DNA from: CATOSP01 sp965216155
Lineage (GTDB): Bacteria; Chloroflexota; Dehalococcoidia; Lucifugimonadales; UBA3495
Assembly (NCBI GenBank): GCA_965216155.1
Contig: CBDCFD010000007.1
Span: 620,001 to 684,000, forward strand
Length of the DNA: 64,000 nucleotides
Direction: 5' to 3'
This document shows, one piece after another, positions 27,401-36,347 of the stretch; positions within the stretch are counted from its first letter, which is position 1, and each line of letters opens with the position of its first letter. The translations under genes and the position numbers were made by a program. A model generated the notes under the pieces. It searched no databases and was not told the DNA's origin. It saw nothing but the letters and a program-made list of their open reading frames with translations.

Positions 27401-27479
27401 ACTGCGCCATGCGTGGTTCGGAGTCCTCGCTCCAGAGGACGAGATTTCCTTTGACTTGGGCGGCGTGCAGTATGAGCAT
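24426..27479 (-). CDS. SNF2/Rad54-family DNA helicase-like ATPase
   Basis: About 1017 residues from the ATG at 27479 (MLILHAAQVKGNLVLWSED), which resembles the usual start of this family. Two earlier in-frame starts, to 27563, lack ribosome sites. An N-terminal 500-residue family-specific region (SNF2_assoc-like) precedes the motor: motif I ADDMGLGKT, Ia, motif II LDEAQNIKN, motif III ALTGTPVEN, motif V LSLKAGGSGLNL and motif VI QATDRAFRIGQT. It lacks nuclease domains. It is co-transcribed with the SWIM protein. Likely an ATP-dependent DNA translocase in repair or defence; the substrate is unknown. Confidence 0.9.
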   Translation of the reverse strand: MLILHAAQVKGNLVLWSEDSEPRMAQSDRQADGKHPYCAQAQRIAEAVGLETGDDSYASAIAWLPSRGEAPVPSSPMAGPMPKSRAKPRIRPWTVTTLRLGPEQAAQLLQTCHQRHVLKPGVAIGTDLAYWTHALELAASLTVRQQFLPGLSERGAQSVAAWIPVFIGGEAHRLAELAGLMPASARALTGTGATEPPSTPAQAVLREFIIAQVDHLVRAGTDTENPAQPEFDSAHDAWLSALNHPNPAVRSNPARLQQLRRQVAEWQRPLAIAANSPYRLYLRLEEPPEPGPEDETPIVRRDDWYLRYLLQPHNDQSLLLPAEAVWKNRVNGPHPDFNPAEFLLSSLAQAGSVCPPITDSLKRKQPAGYRLNTEEAYGFLESQAAALQQAGFGVLLPAWWTRQGARTMPGIHARAKTPVMQGGSGMTMTSLIDLDVEMALGDDPISVQELEELAELKVPLVRFRGQWVEINADEIRAAADFWRNRKQISLREVVQIGLGADQRAQDDNVSLAADDRLRELLERLQQKGRIERMDAPEDFVGQLRPYQQLGYSWLAFLREWGLGACLADDMGLGKTVQTLAALQQDRQQGNGRPNLLVCPTSVINNWQREAARFTPDLPVLLHHGPNRHRGAAFRSQADGQHLVVTSYGTMHRDRDLLGTVPWRAAILDEAQNIKNPASQQARTAQGLRADYRIALTGTPVENHVGDLWSIMQFLNPGLLGSQAEFKRNYFQPIQTDRDGAAAARLQKATGPFILRRLKTDRSIIDDLPDKNETKQYCNLTKEQATLYQAVLREAETRLESAEGMKRRGSILETLTKLKQACNHPRQLLGDNSAITGRSGKLARLQEILDEVLPGGDRVLLFSQFAEMGAILQQHVQETYGLETPFLHGGATRKQRDLMVQRFQDDPDGPQVFVLSLKAGGSGLNLPRANHVIHYDRWWNPAVENQATDRAFRIGQTRDVHVHKLICAGTLEDRIDLMIEIKQETADQVVGTTSERWLTELSNAELRDVLALSATPVD

Positions 27480-27756
27480 GGCGTTGTCCGATGCTGTGTG
27501 GGCGTGAGTGTGGGCCATCGGGCCGGAGTTTGGCAAGGGCTGGCTGGACTGGGCACGTTGCAAGCGGAACAGGTGGAGGGCTCGACAGGTTTCTGGTGCG
27601 GGGCAGCAGGGAGGTTCCGAGTATCAGGTTTGCCCGCCGGTCTGCAGTGCGCCGGGGCCATTGGGAGCCGTTCGTGCCTAAATTGTCGCGGTCTTCCCCT
27701 GCCGTCGGTGTACAGGGCGAAGACGATGGTGTCGCCCGCCGGGTCCTGGTCATCAG

Positions 27757-27981
27757 CTACTGCCTGCCAGGGCGCTTCAGGGAGCGGCCGCTCCCTGCGT
27801 CCTGGTAGATGAGATCATAGCGGACGCCGTAGCCTGTCAGGATGTTGAACTGGGTCTCTAGGTACTTGTAGTCGCGGCCTGCCTCGCTGACCCATGCGCG
27901 GACGTAGGTTACGGGGATCAGAAGCTCATCTTCGCACAAGGCCTGTTCTGACCGCTGGACGTAATCATGTCCGAAAACCAT
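27757..27981 (-). CDS. Doubtful small protein
   Basis: 74 codons starting MVFGHDYVQRSEQALCEDELL, with a middle part of natural-looking composition (DYKYLETQFNILTGYGVRYDLIYQDAG). No family is recognised and there is no clear ribosome site. It could be a real small gene or a scrap. The neighbouring frames between 27560 and 28160 show nothing better. Confidence 0.3.
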   Translation of the reverse strand: MVFGHDYVQRSEQALCEDELLIPVTYVRAWVSEAGRDYKYLETQFNILTGYGVRYDLIYQDAGSGRSLKRPGRQ

Positions 27982-28163
27982 CCATTATCGAGATGCCTTT
28001 CCGGCGCACCAGGTGGTGCATGATAACTGCCGTTGTCTTCGAAAAGACTGAACGCTAAGGGTGAAGCTTTTTCTGAATCAGAACAACTGCAGCTGGCGGC
28101 TACCGGCCGCCCTTCCCGCAGTGCTGGAAGGGCCTCCGGACCACTCGCCGCCATTCCACGCCT

Positions 28164-28374
28164 CAGGTGGCGGTGATCTCCTGCCGGCAGTGGAGGCAAT
28201 GGCGCAGTAGTTGTTGTGGCCCTTCAGGTCCTCGGCGACGAGCTCGAGGCAGTCGTCGCAACCGGCCACCAGTGCGGATCGTCGGTGAAGACCGCGATCA
28301 AGCTCTCAGCTCCGCACAGGGGCCGGCCTCCGGGGGCGTAGTTGACCATTCACAGTGTCGGTCGTCGTCGTCAT
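28164..28374 (-). pseudogene. Small zinc-ribbon protein, frameshifted
   Basis: GGAGGTG lies six bases before the ATG at 28374 (MTTTTDTVNGQLR). The frame breaks, but CDDCLELVAEDLKGHNNYC and then, in the next frame, RHCLHCRQEITAT give three CxxC-like elements spaced as in a small zinc ribbon. At least two indels are needed to read through. Probably a dead or mis-sequenced gene of about 70 residues. Confidence 0.45.
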
Positions 28375-28858
28375 TCTCAGCACCTCCCTTACTTAAAGTA
28401 GGTATAGCAGCATTTATTTCCAATTTGGATTTCGGGCCTACTTAACCCGAATCCACCGAGGGAGGGCGTTAGGTTAGCGTCCTGAAGTGGCAGGAAGGTG
28501 CTCCTCTGAATCCAGGATAATGGTTTTGCAACAGAAAACCGACCCCGGAAAAGGAGCACTCAATAGATGCTGCCACGCAACCACCCCGACCGGATCCAAA
28601 TCACCTTCGACGACCGCCGCCTGGTGGCCAATGCCGGGCTGATTCTTCCGTGCACCCTCGCCCTGCGCCTTGGCCTGCCCCAACTGGTTGACCGGCGCCT
28701 GGACCTGGGCCATGCAACAGGCAGAGCCAACACCGGCGACAAGATGATGACGCTGGTGGCCTCCGCGTTGCCGGTGCGACTGCATCAACGACGCCGATGC
28801 GCTGCGCGCCGGCGGGACCGCTCGCGTTCTCGGTTTCACGGCTAAGGCGCCCTCCACC

Positions 28859-28881
28859 CCCCGCTTTCGCGAGGGCAGGCT
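28859..28881 (+). repeat. 23-bp palindromic insertion, CCCCGCTTTCGCGAGGG type
   Basis: CCCCGCTTTCGCGAGGG followed by CAGGCT splits the transposase between PST and LGAFLRSF and shifts the frame. The same insertion is at the identical site in copies C and D, so it predates their spread. Confidence 0.7.
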
Positions 28882-29064
28882 CTGGGCGCCTTCCTGCGCA
28901 GCTTCAGGTGGGGCCATGTCCGCCAACTGGACCGGGTGAGCCGGGAACTGCTGGCCCGGGCCTGGGCGGCTGGGGCCGGACCCGGCGACGGGCCCCTGAC
29001 CATCGACCTGGACTCCACCATCTGCGAGACCTACGGGCTGGCCAAGGAGGGGGCGCGACACCAT

Positions 29065-29088
29065 AGCCTGCCCCGTACTTGATACGGG
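29065..29088 (-). repeat. 24-bp palindromic insertion, GTATCAAGTAC core
   Basis: On this strand AGCCTGCCCCGTAC-TTGATACGGG sits between the codons for RHH and GYTG of the IS1380 transposase. Copy C lacks it (RHHGYTGARGYHPL). In this orientation it adds SLPRT, a stop, then YG. Confidence 0.75.
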
Positions 29089-30186
29089 GGCTACACTGGC
29101 AAGCGAGGCTATCACCCGCTGCTGGCCGTGGCCGCCGGAACCGGCGACGTGCTGATGTCTCGGCTGCGCGAGGGCCGCGCCAACACCGCTCGGGGCACCG
29201 CCCACTTCCTGCGGGAGACGGTGAGCCGGGTTCGCCATGCCGGAGCCCGGGGGCAACTCACGGTGCGGGCCGACAGCGGCTTCTACACTCATAGCGTGGT
29301 ATCCGTCTGCCGCAAGATGAACGTGCGCTTCTCCATCACCATCCGCCAGCACCAAAGTCTGCGCAATCTCATCGAGGCGATACCGGAGCAGGACTGGACG
29401 CCCATCCCCTACTGGATGGACGGCGCCGCCGATGTGGCCGAGACCGCTTACACTCCCTTCAGGAGCAAGCCCGATGCCGCGCCGGTGCGGCTCATCGTCC
29501 GGCGGGTGAAGCCCACGCCCGGTTCCCAGCTGGCCCTATTCGCCAGCTACAGCTATCACGGCTTCATCACCGACCGGGACGAGGATACCCTGGAGCTGGA
29601 GGCCGGCCATCGCCGCCACGCCGAGGTCGAGAATGCCATCCGAGACCTCAAGTACGGCGTGGGACTCAATCATCTCCCGTCAGGCCGTTTCGCCGCCAAC
29701 GCCGCCTGGCCGTCCAGGTGCTGGCGCATAATCTGGCCCGTTGGGCAGCGTGCATCGGTCTGGGCGAGCAACTGGTGACCACCAAGACCCTGCGGCGACG
29801 CTTCTTCTCTATGGCCGGACGGCTCACCCGCTCGGCGCGCAGACTCACTTTGCATCTTCCCCGGGGCTGGCCCTGGGCTGAGCAGGCCACTCTCGCCCTG
29901 GCCCGACTGCGAGCCATCCCACTCCCAGCCTGACGGCACTATCCGCAACCGACCCAAGGCCTCCAAACTCGCGTCCGCCCGGTCCGCGAGTGCATCCTGC
30001 TGCGTCCGGTCTCACTATCACGCGATTCCCAGCCTCCATAGACCGCTCTCGAGGCCCGGTGCGGCTACTGAAAACCCTATGCCGTGTCACATCGGTCCCA
30101 ATGGAGCCCAGGCTTTCTCCCTTGTAGGCTCCCTCATCCCAATTTGCCCAGCCTTCACGCCTCCCATCGGTGGATTCGGGCTTAGT

Positions 30187-31971
30187 TTAGTGCATCCGCG
30201 GGAAGTCCCGTCTAAGGATGGCGCCGCCGCCGTCCTTGACCACCGCATAGCGGACCAACTCCTTTTCGTCTGTTTCGGAGCTCCCCTTGGGTCTAACACT
30301 GGTCAATGTCAAGTACCCGTCATGGTCACTATCATTGCAATAGTATATCTGGGCATTCAGCCGGTCGCGAACAGGTGGACGTTCAACTTCGAGGTGTTTA
30401 AGCGCCTGGTAGTCCCTGTCTCCCAGGGCATTCATCACGTTTCCGGACAGTTCGTTGGAGGTTGCGAATAACGGCCTACTCTTACACAGTGCCTCGCATT
30501 TCAGGCAATAGGGGTCGCCAAGGGTTGATGTGGAGAAATAACCTGCGACCAAGACCAATACTGTTGCATCCAGGAGCCACACGACCAAAGAAGGAATGCT
30601 CAATCCCAGGAAAAGCCTCTGCCAGGATGCGGCCTCAGATATCAACCCGCCCACCGGATCTCCGGGGTCTGCCGCTCGCCCCATTAGAAATTGCAAAGCC
30701 AGATAGCTCAGGCACCCCGCAGCCACGGCCACGGCCCAATAGACCCCTTTCCGTTCGACCCTGCCCCTAATTTCTCCCATCCCCACCCCTATGAATACCG
30801 CAAACCCGATTAGCGCACCGAAAACGACCGGAATGTAGAATCCGGTCCACCCTGAGATAAAGTAAACCAACAATGAAGCGGCAGATCCCGCCACCACGCC
30901 CCCAATCAGCATCGCCAGGACGCGTAACAGGGTGGTTTGGTCCGTGGGTCTGAAGACTTCAATCACCAGTCCTGCCCTCTGGGGCACCCTGGTAATCTCC
31001 GGTATCGGAGGAGAAACGTCCGGAACGAAAGCCTCGTCGGCCAGCGGGGTTCCCTGCGCTTCCTGGGCTTTCTGCGCTCCCTGGGTTCCCATAGAAACCT
31101 GCTCTGCTCGGACGGTGGAATCTACGACGGTCGTTTGGCCGGTCCCGTCGGACGCTATCGAGCTTTCTTCGGTCCCGGAAGAGGCGTCATCCAACAGGAT
31201 GGCGGCGCCCTCGCTCGACATCACAGCGAGGCGGACCAAATCCGGGTTATTCGAAAGTATTTTGTCCGTTATTGTTAGGTATGCAGGGTGGGACAAGTCA
31301 CTGCAATAGTCGATGACGACCTTTAGCTCGCCGTCGCGATAGTCCACCTCCAGGTCTTTTATTCTTTGGTAGTCATCGTCGGCTATCGCCTGGAGGGCGT
31401 CCTCAGCCCGAGCGCTAGGAATTACGAACAGCAGCCTAGTCTTGAAGGCTCTTCCGCAGTCGAGGCAGGAAGGGGAAAAGGTCTCTATCTCTCGGACCAA
31501 GAGCGTGATAAAGATGGAGAATGCGACGGCAATTCCTGATTCGAACGCCCACCAGGCCCACAAAGGCACACTGAAACCCAAGAAGGTATTTTCCGGCACT
31601 CTCGCCATGACGACCAGCATCCCTATTGGATTGGAAGCGTCTAAGCGATGACTTATGAAGAAGAGCAATGACAAGTACCCCAGGGATGCGGTCCCGGCTG
31701 CGACCAGGGCCCAGGTCCCTGTCCTATTCTCCCTCATATTTCCGATTAACGATCCCACCAGCAACCCAACACTGGCAGTGAAACCGATGACTAAGGGAGA
31801 AAAGATCTGGACGTAGAACCCGATCCATCTCGAGATCAGGTAAACGAGGAAACCAGCAATGACCGCTGCCACCGCGCCGCCCAGGACCATTCCCAATATG
31901 CCGCCGACATTCGTCCGCGTCTTCTCAGATGGTTGGTATACTTCGATGTCTCGCCCCGCTATGCGCACCAT
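30187..31971 (-). CDS. Membrane protein with two duplicated halves and CxxC motifs
   Basis: 594 residues from an ATG with AAGGAGG upstream. Each half has four to five membrane segments, then a CxxC element (PSCLDCGRAFKTRLLF near 172; PYCLKCEALCKSRPLF in the second half), then a soluble module with YCxDxxHxxYLTIT. The halves clearly derive from one another: FRPTDQTTLLRVLAMLIGGVVAG mirrors YQPSEKTRTNVGGILGMVLGGAVAA. A Glu/Ser/Gln-rich linker (about 275-325) joins them. No family name is known; the CxxC plus conserved Cys and His suggest metal binding. The stop is only a few bases from the right end of IS1380 copy B. Confidence 0.7.
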   Translation of the reverse strand: MVRIAGRDIEVYQPSEKTRTNVGGILGMVLGGAVAAVIAGFLVYLISRWIGFYVQIFSPLVIGFTASVGLLVGSLIGNMRENRTGTWALVAAGTASLGYLSLLFFISHRLDASNPIGMLVVMARVPENTFLGFSVPLWAWWAFESGIAVAFSIFITLLVREIETFSPSCLDCGRAFKTRLLFVIPSARAEDALQAIADDDYQRIKDLEVDYRDGELKVVIDYCSDLSHPAYLTITDKILSNNPDLVRLAVMSSEGAAILLDDASSGTEESSIASDGTGQTTVVDSTVRAEQVSMGTQGAQKAQEAQGTPLADEAFVPDVSPPIPEITRVPQRAGLVIEVFRPTDQTTLLRVLAMLIGGVVAGSAASLLVYFISGWTGFYIPVVFGALIGFAVFIGVGMGEIRGRVERKGVYWAVAVAAGCLSYLALQFLMGRAADPGDPVGGLISEAASWQRLFLGLSIPSLVVWLLDATVLVLVAGYFSTSTLGDPYCLKCEALCKSRPLFATSNELSGNVMNALGDRDYQALKHLEVERPPVRDRLNAQIYYCNDSDHDGYLTLTSVRPKGSSETDEKELVRYAVVKDGGGAILRRDFPRMH

Positions 31972-32083
31972 CGTGGTCGGCCTCCTTCGGGATCGGTGTG
32001 CTCGTCAATTCGGATAAGGATCAAGAAATTGGCCCGGCGGGCGCAGGGCCAGTCACGTTCCCGTGTTGCATTGGCAGACTTTA

Positions 32084-32235
32084 CTAAAGCAAAGTCAAGG
32101 TGAAATGCGCAGATAGTGGAGGTCAAACAGCGGTGCCGGATCATTCTCCAAGTACGGATGAGGGGGCTTCACTGGCGCAACCCAGCCAATCTTCATCGCC
32201 CCTCGAATGTACATCCCACCTTGGCTTTGGTTTAG
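32084..32235. mobile_element. 152-bp MITE, CTAAACC family, complete
   Basis: The left end CTAAAGCAAAGTCAAGGTG and the mirror of the right end CTAAACCAAAGCCAAGGTG agree at 17 of 19 positions. Partial copies lie at 3186-3229 and 5768-5830, and the same terminal sequence forms one end of the hybrid IS630 at 17732. The right tip overlaps the stop codon of the nuclease gene at 32232. Confidence 0.7.
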
Positions 32236-33680
32236 GTTTGCTCCTCAGCCTCATATTCGCGGAGGCAGTTAACGATAATCTCGTTCATTGCGGGGAATTC
32301 ATTCCCGGCGAAGTGCGCTACCCACGCTTCTATCTTGGCACGGGCGGTGCCGTCGTCCCATCCAACCCCGTAATCGGCTTCATCCAAGATATAGTCATTC
32401 TCCTCGTGCAAAATTGTCCAGCCATCGTTCAGCGAGGTGGATTTGGGTCTGAAGAGTTTCGGATGTTGCCGCACCGCCTCGAACAGTTTTTGTCTCAAGC
32501 GATTGTTAACTGCGTCCCCAGGAGAAAGTCCGAGGTCGAGCCAGGGAAGCCCGTTATAGAACCTGAACTGGAAAAGCAACAAGGCATTGGAACGGGGAGC
32601 CCAACCACTTCCTGTTTGCGTTACTTCATACTGGTCACAGCCGGTCGACCTGAATCGCACGAAATTGCTCTCTTCCAAGTCTAATATCCACTCTTGTTGC
32701 TGTGCGACTGCTTCCTTGAGCCACTGCTTGGCTTCAGCCACCCAGTCAGGCTTATTGGCGATTATTTCCTCTACTGCTTCCCGGTGTTCCAGATAGAGTT
32801 TTCGCGCCAGTTGTGAAACGCTGGTCTCAGGCATGAGATTTCTCCTCAACGTGGTTGCGTATTGGCGCAAGAACGCGCGGATGTCCTCGTTCGTGGAATT
32901 GTCGCAGTTGTCCACTATCTGTTGGATGATGCCGAAAACCATGGAGTAAGTGAGAGGTGTCCAGTATCCCTTCTCCTCCTCGCGGAAAGGGTGGGTGCCC
33001 CACGGTGTCAAGAACACGTAGTATTTGGTGAAAGTCGAGTAGTCGACCTCCAACGCTGACCGGTAACGGGTCAGTTGCTCACTGTGTTCACTGGAAAACA
33101 CCTTGTTTTCGATGGCACACACGACCTGCTCTGCTTGGTTCACGATTAGAATATCTAGGTATCCCCATTGTCCATCAACTACGTTTTCCCATTCCCGTAT
33201 TACTTCTGTCGCCGACCAATCGGCTGAGCGGCATGCTGATGGCACTCCGGCACAGAGAAGAAATTTCTTCAGGAAACGGTCGCCAACACCGTGACTTTGC
33301 TTTGGGCCCATTAGCCAGGCTAGCACGCCAGAATGAAATTCCTCCCACCCCCAAAGGGCTCGGCCGGATTCCAACCTCAATTGACCAACAAGATCGAGCG
33401 CATCAAACTCGACACGTTGCTCTTCCGAGAGCTTCTCCAGCCTCTTTAGACTCTCATCCGCTTCGAACTTGTTGAGGTTCCTATTTTGTTCCGCCCGATC
33501 CGTGGCAAGCACTTTCGCCAGATGTTCCAACTTGGGGAAGACGTTGTGGAGGGCGGACATCTGCGCAGTATTAGTAGCCGCAATGAGGCTTTCGAGCCGC
33601 TCAATAGCGGGAATTGCGCTTTCCAGCACCGGCGCCTCCCCTGCCGTTATATCAGCATGCGTTGGCATATTCACCGCCAT
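32232..33680 (-). CDS. PD-(D/E)XK nuclease superfamily protein (PDDEXK_4-like)
   Basis: 482 residues. After a coiled N-terminal 90 residues comes the family opening ALWGWEEFHSGVLAWLMGPKQSHGVGDRFL, then the catalytic strand with Asp176 (GYLDILI), Glu191 and Lys193 (CAIENKVFSSEHSEQLTRY). The C-terminal half is soluble and unassigned. Such proteins recur in defence islands as stand-alone nucleases, usually without a known activator. No good ribosome site precedes the ATG at 33680, so a start a few codons later (MPTHAD) is possible. The TAA stop lies inside the MITE tip, so the natural C-terminus may have been trimmed. Confidence 0.8.
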   Translation of the reverse strand: MAVNMPTHADITAGEAPVLESAIPAIERLESLIAATNTAQMSALHNVFPKLEHLAKVLATDRAEQNRNLNKFEADESLKRLEKLSEEQRVEFDALDLVGQLRLESGRALWGWEEFHSGVLAWLMGPKQSHGVGDRFLKKFLLCAGVPSACRSADWSATEVIREWENVVDGQWGYLDILIVNQAEQVVCAIENKVFSSEHSEQLTRYRSALEVDYSTFTKYYVFLTPWGTHPFREEEKGYWTPLTYSMVFGIIQQIVDNCDNSTNEDIRAFLRQYATTLRRNLMPETSVSQLARKLYLEHREAVEEIIANKPDWVAEAKQWLKEAVAQQQEWILDLEESNFVRFRSTGCDQYEVTQTGSGWAPRSNALLLFQFRFYNGLPWLDLGLSPGDAVNNRLRQKLFEAVRQHPKLFRPKSTSLNDGWTILHEENDYILDEADYGVGWDDGTARAKIEAWVAHFAGNEFPAMNEIIVNCLREYEAEEQT

Positions 33681-34131
33681 CCAGAAAAAGTGAGATCCGC
33701 CTCTCAGGCACTATACCACTCTCGCTGAGATTCCAAATTGCCCGACTCCCCACACCTCGCCCAGACAAACGGTCCCGCAGGTCGAGTGTCTGAAGACTGC
33801 CTGCTCCTTGAAGCGGACGAGGGGCTGCGGGTAGCCGCAGGTTCTTCCGGTGTGGTGCGCGCGCTGTCCCGGCATGGCGCACGGGTCCCCCGGAGCGCAG
33901 CCGTAGACTCTCTCCTATGCGAGCGCAAGCGTTCCCTTTCCCGTTCGCATCAGACCGTGGGCGGCCCCGGTTTCTGGTCGGCGCGCTTTGCCTCACCTGT
34001 CCATTCATACGTGCCTGCTCTTTTTCGTTGGCGGAAAGCCGGGCGTCGACCCCTCCGCTCAGCTGCCGGCCTCGGACGCACCGGCCTGAACGGCCGTCCA
34101 GGGTTGACATTCACTTCCGGTTTCTCCGTCT
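33681..34131. other. Gene-free stretch
   Basis: Arg/Pro/Ser-rich reading frames cross this region on both strands without recognisable domains or ribosome sites. Nothing can be assigned. Confidence 0.4.
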
Positions 34132-34311
34132 TTACTCAACCCCTTGACCCTTCATTTCCCTCGGACCCTGGCCTGTGATCTCTCCGTGCGTCCCCCATGC
34201 TGCGGGCCTGCCGATGTCCCTGTTCCAGTGCTCGGGACTTCACTGGATGAACGCCCCCAGGAGTTGCCTGGCGGCGGCCAGGTCGATGACCTCGACACCG
34301 TGCCTCATCAT
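34132..34311 (-). pseudogene. Remnant of a small gene with an in-frame stop
   Basis: From ATGATG at 34311 the minus strand reads MMRHGVEVIDLAAARQLLG, AFIQ, then a TGA, then SPEHWNRDIGRPAAWGTHGEI...GQGVE before TAA at 34132. The composition is natural on both sides of the TGA, which suggests one gene with a nonsense change. No family is recognised. Confidence 0.3.
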
Positions 34312-34340
34312 AAGCCCGAGTCCACCGATGGACGGCGTGA
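34312..34340. repeat. Solo IS1380 end remnant
   Basis: AAGCCCGAGTCCACCGATGG then ACGGCGTGA resembles the right end (inverted) of IS1380 copy A with one change in the terminal repeat. No transposase sequence is attached. Confidence 0.45.
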
Positions 34341-34362
34341 GAACAGCGGAAGGGGGGTGAGG

Positions 34363-34557
34363 CTGACAGGGGTATGTATTTCATTTGGGAACTCCGGAGT
34401 TAAACGTGAGATTATATGGTTGGGCAGACTTGCTCAAATACAAAATCGCCCCGAAATACACACTATCAGGTCCATTCCATCATTCCGGCGTAGGCCGGAA
34501 TCCAGAGGTGGCGGGCCGGTTCGTAGCTATGATCTCGTTCTTACATACCCCTGTCAG
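34363..34557. mobile_element. 195-bp MITE, CTGACAGGGGTATGTA family, copy 1
   Basis: Perfect 16-bp terminal inverted repeats CTGACAGGGGTATGTA. A second copy lies at 41703-41889 with about 85 percent identity. Inside is a palindrome at 34481-34505 (CATTCCGGCGTAGGCCGGAA, then TCCAG) shared by both copies. It sits directly before the type III restriction remnant. Confidence 0.8.
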
Positions 34558-35061
34558 CCTGTCAGCCCCCCAACCCGGAAACATCGGCGTGAATTGGGAA
34601 GAGCTCAAGCTGGTCGACCGGATCCGACAAGGAACAACGGACTGGCAACATGCCGGATACCCGGGCGTCACCTCGACGACGAGGGACCTCATCAATCATT
34701 GGACCGACCGGGAGGAATTCCCCCTTTACTTCGCCCAGATTGATGCGGTCCTCACCCATATCTACCTGCGGGAGACCAGCCCGACGGATATCCCCCAGGA
34801 CCTCCAGAGGATCAATCTCAAATACACGACGGCATAGACCGTCTGGCCCACAAGATGGCCACTGACACTGGCAAAACGCCGGTCATGGCCATGCTCATTC
34901 TCTGGCAAGCTGCGAATCACTATGCGTCAGGACAGGTGGACGACCGGTTCGTTCGCCGCTTCCTCCTTCTCACTCCCGGTCTCACTGTAAGGGAAAGGCT
35001 GCAGGATTCCCTGGACACGCGCCGACCCAACAATGACTGGAAGACCTTCAACCTCATTTAA
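34558..35061 (+). pseudogene. Type III restriction enzyme Res subunit, N-terminal remnant
   Basis: NWEELKLVDRIRQGTTDWQ and GYPGVTSTTRDLINHWTDRE match the N-terminus of Res/DEAD helicase-nuclease subunits. A frameshift near 34835 precedes HKMATDTGKTPVMAMLILWQ, a Walker A in which the usual GTGKT is DTGKT. It continues to LLLTPGLTVRERLQDSL and stops at 35061. About 170 of some 900 residues remain. The MITE occupies the 5' side. Confidence 0.75.
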
Positions 35062-35084
35062 TCCGTATGAACACGGGACTCAGT

Positions 35085-36122
35085 TTACTCCTCTGGCCAG
35101 CCTTCAGGCTCATCACCATCGGCCAAGGCAGCCTTCACGCCCTCGGCGGCGTCTGCGGTGACCCAAGTAGTCCAGACGGCCTCATTGTCCCTCAGCCACC
35201 AGAGGGCAGTAGCGGCGTTGTCGGAGTTGGGATTTTGAACCTGCCAGTGAAATGCCGCTTTATACTCTTCGACGTTGAAATCCCATTTGCGCAGCATTTG
35301 AATGACATCGGGAGCGGCTGACAGCAGATCGGAATTTACCGCAACGAGTATCGTGGCGTCCTCATAGGCGCAGGCGCTGGTGGTGAAATAGCACTCATGG
35401 GTGTAGGCCTGCTCTTCCAGGCGAACCAAGTCCAGCGTGATTGCCAGGTCGTTAGTGCCCCACTGGTATCCGAGCCACGGCTCCTGTCGTTCGTAGGCGC
35501 CGAACAGGTCGCTGTTCAAAGCGTCTCCGTCGACGGGGTTAACTATGTGCACATGTTCTTCCAGTTCGTAGCCCTGTATCTGAGCGGCGTTCTCGGCTTC
35601 GCAGGCCCATCCAAGTCCGCAGGACACCAGCCGCGCCTTGTCGCCGGTATCAGCGGTCTTGAACAGGTCCTTATACTTCTGTTCCTTCAGGTCTTCGACG
35701 CTGTCCAAATCCGGGTACTGTTCCTGCAAGTAAGCAGGAATGACAAAGGCGGACTGCCAGTCGGAACCCAGGCTCTTGCCAAGAGAGAGGACAGAGCCTT
35801 CAGCAATCGCCAGTCCCCATTCCACTTCCTGGTTGGGCAACCAGATTTCCATAGAGACTTGAATCGCGCCATTCTCCAGATCTTCGAACGACGGCAGGGT
35901 GGAGCCGAACTTCACGTCTGTGGGATAGCCATAGCCGAATTCAACCAGATACTGGGCTATCCGGTTCTGAAGCTGGGAGCTGCGCCAGTCGAGGTCTGCA
36001 AAGATGATTGTCTCCTTATGGCCATCCGGGGCTTCCTCCGACGACGTGCAGGCAACCACAGTAATCATAGCCATGATTGCCAAAAACATTGACAAATAGA
36101 TAAAACTTTTACTTGTCAACAA
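35085..36122 (-). CDS. ABC transporter substrate-binding lipoprotein (OpuAC/ProX type)
   Basis: 345 residues. A lipoprotein signal peptide with lipobox TVVAC (Cys25) is followed by the OpuAC-like fold: IIFADLDWRSSQLQNRIAQYL, then a mid-protein QEPWLGYQWGTN loop and a C-terminal NPNSDNAATALWWLRDNE segment. This family binds glycine betaine, proline betaine, choline or related quaternary amines outside the membrane. No permease or ATPase genes are adjacent, so it is an orphan here or its partners lie elsewhere. The TTG start at 36122 has GGAGGGA upstream. Confidence 0.8.
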   Translation of the reverse strand: MLTSKSFIYLSMFLAIMAMITVVACTSSEEAPDGHKETIIFADLDWRSSQLQNRIAQYLVEFGYGYPTDVKFGSTLPSFEDLENGAIQVSMEIWLPNQEVEWGLAIAEGSVLSLGKSLGSDWQSAFVIPAYLQEQYPDLDSVEDLKEQKYKDLFKTADTGDKARLVSCGLGWACEAENAAQIQGYELEEHVHIVNPVDGDALNSDLFGAYERQEPWLGYQWGTNDLAITLDLVRLEEQAYTHECYFTTSACAYEDATILVAVNSDLLSAAPDVIQMLRKWDFNVEEYKAAFHWQVQNPNSDNAATALWWLRDNEAVWTTWVTADAAEGVKAALADGDEPEGWPEE

Positions 36123-36347
36123 TGTTATTCCCTCCGCCCTGCACCGGGCTCTGTAAAGGTTGGGACATGAATCATCAGCTCCGCTTCAGTCTTGAGGGGA
36201 TCTACCGGCAAACCAGCCTGCTTTAGCCCGAATCTACCGAAGGAGGGCGTCGGGTCAGCGTCCCGAAGTGGCCAAAGGGTGCTCCTCTGAATCTGGGATA
36301 ATGGTTTTGTAACAGCAAACCGGTCCCGGAAAAGGAGCACCCAATAG

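Larger units (their letters stand above)
28567..29932 (+). pseudogene. IS1380 transposase, multiply broken
   Basis: It starts MLPRNHPDRIQITFDDRRLV. Damage: an indel near 28776, the 23-base palindromic insertion at 28859, a 24-base palindromic insertion with an in-frame TGA at 29065, and a four-base loss near 29710 (AAWLAVQ lost). First Asp in IDLDSTICETYG, second in RADSGFYTH and Glu in RHAEVENAIRDLKYG are all preserved, so decay is recent. Confidence 0.85.
28446..30180 (+). mobile_element. IS1380-family copy B, both ends present
   Basis: Terminal repeats CCCGAATCCACCGA (28446-28459) and TCGGTGGATTCGGG (30167-30180) are exact mirrors. The length is about 1735 bp. Flanks carry CTTA on both sides with a one-base offset, a possible target duplication. 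Non-coding end regions of about 110 bp and 245 bp flank the transposase. Confidence 0.85.

Noticed and set aside
33738..34178. A 146-codon + strand frame
   Set aside because: Arg/Ser/Pro-rich with no ribosome site or family resemblance. It overlaps a more natural-looking minus-strand remnant at 34132-34311.
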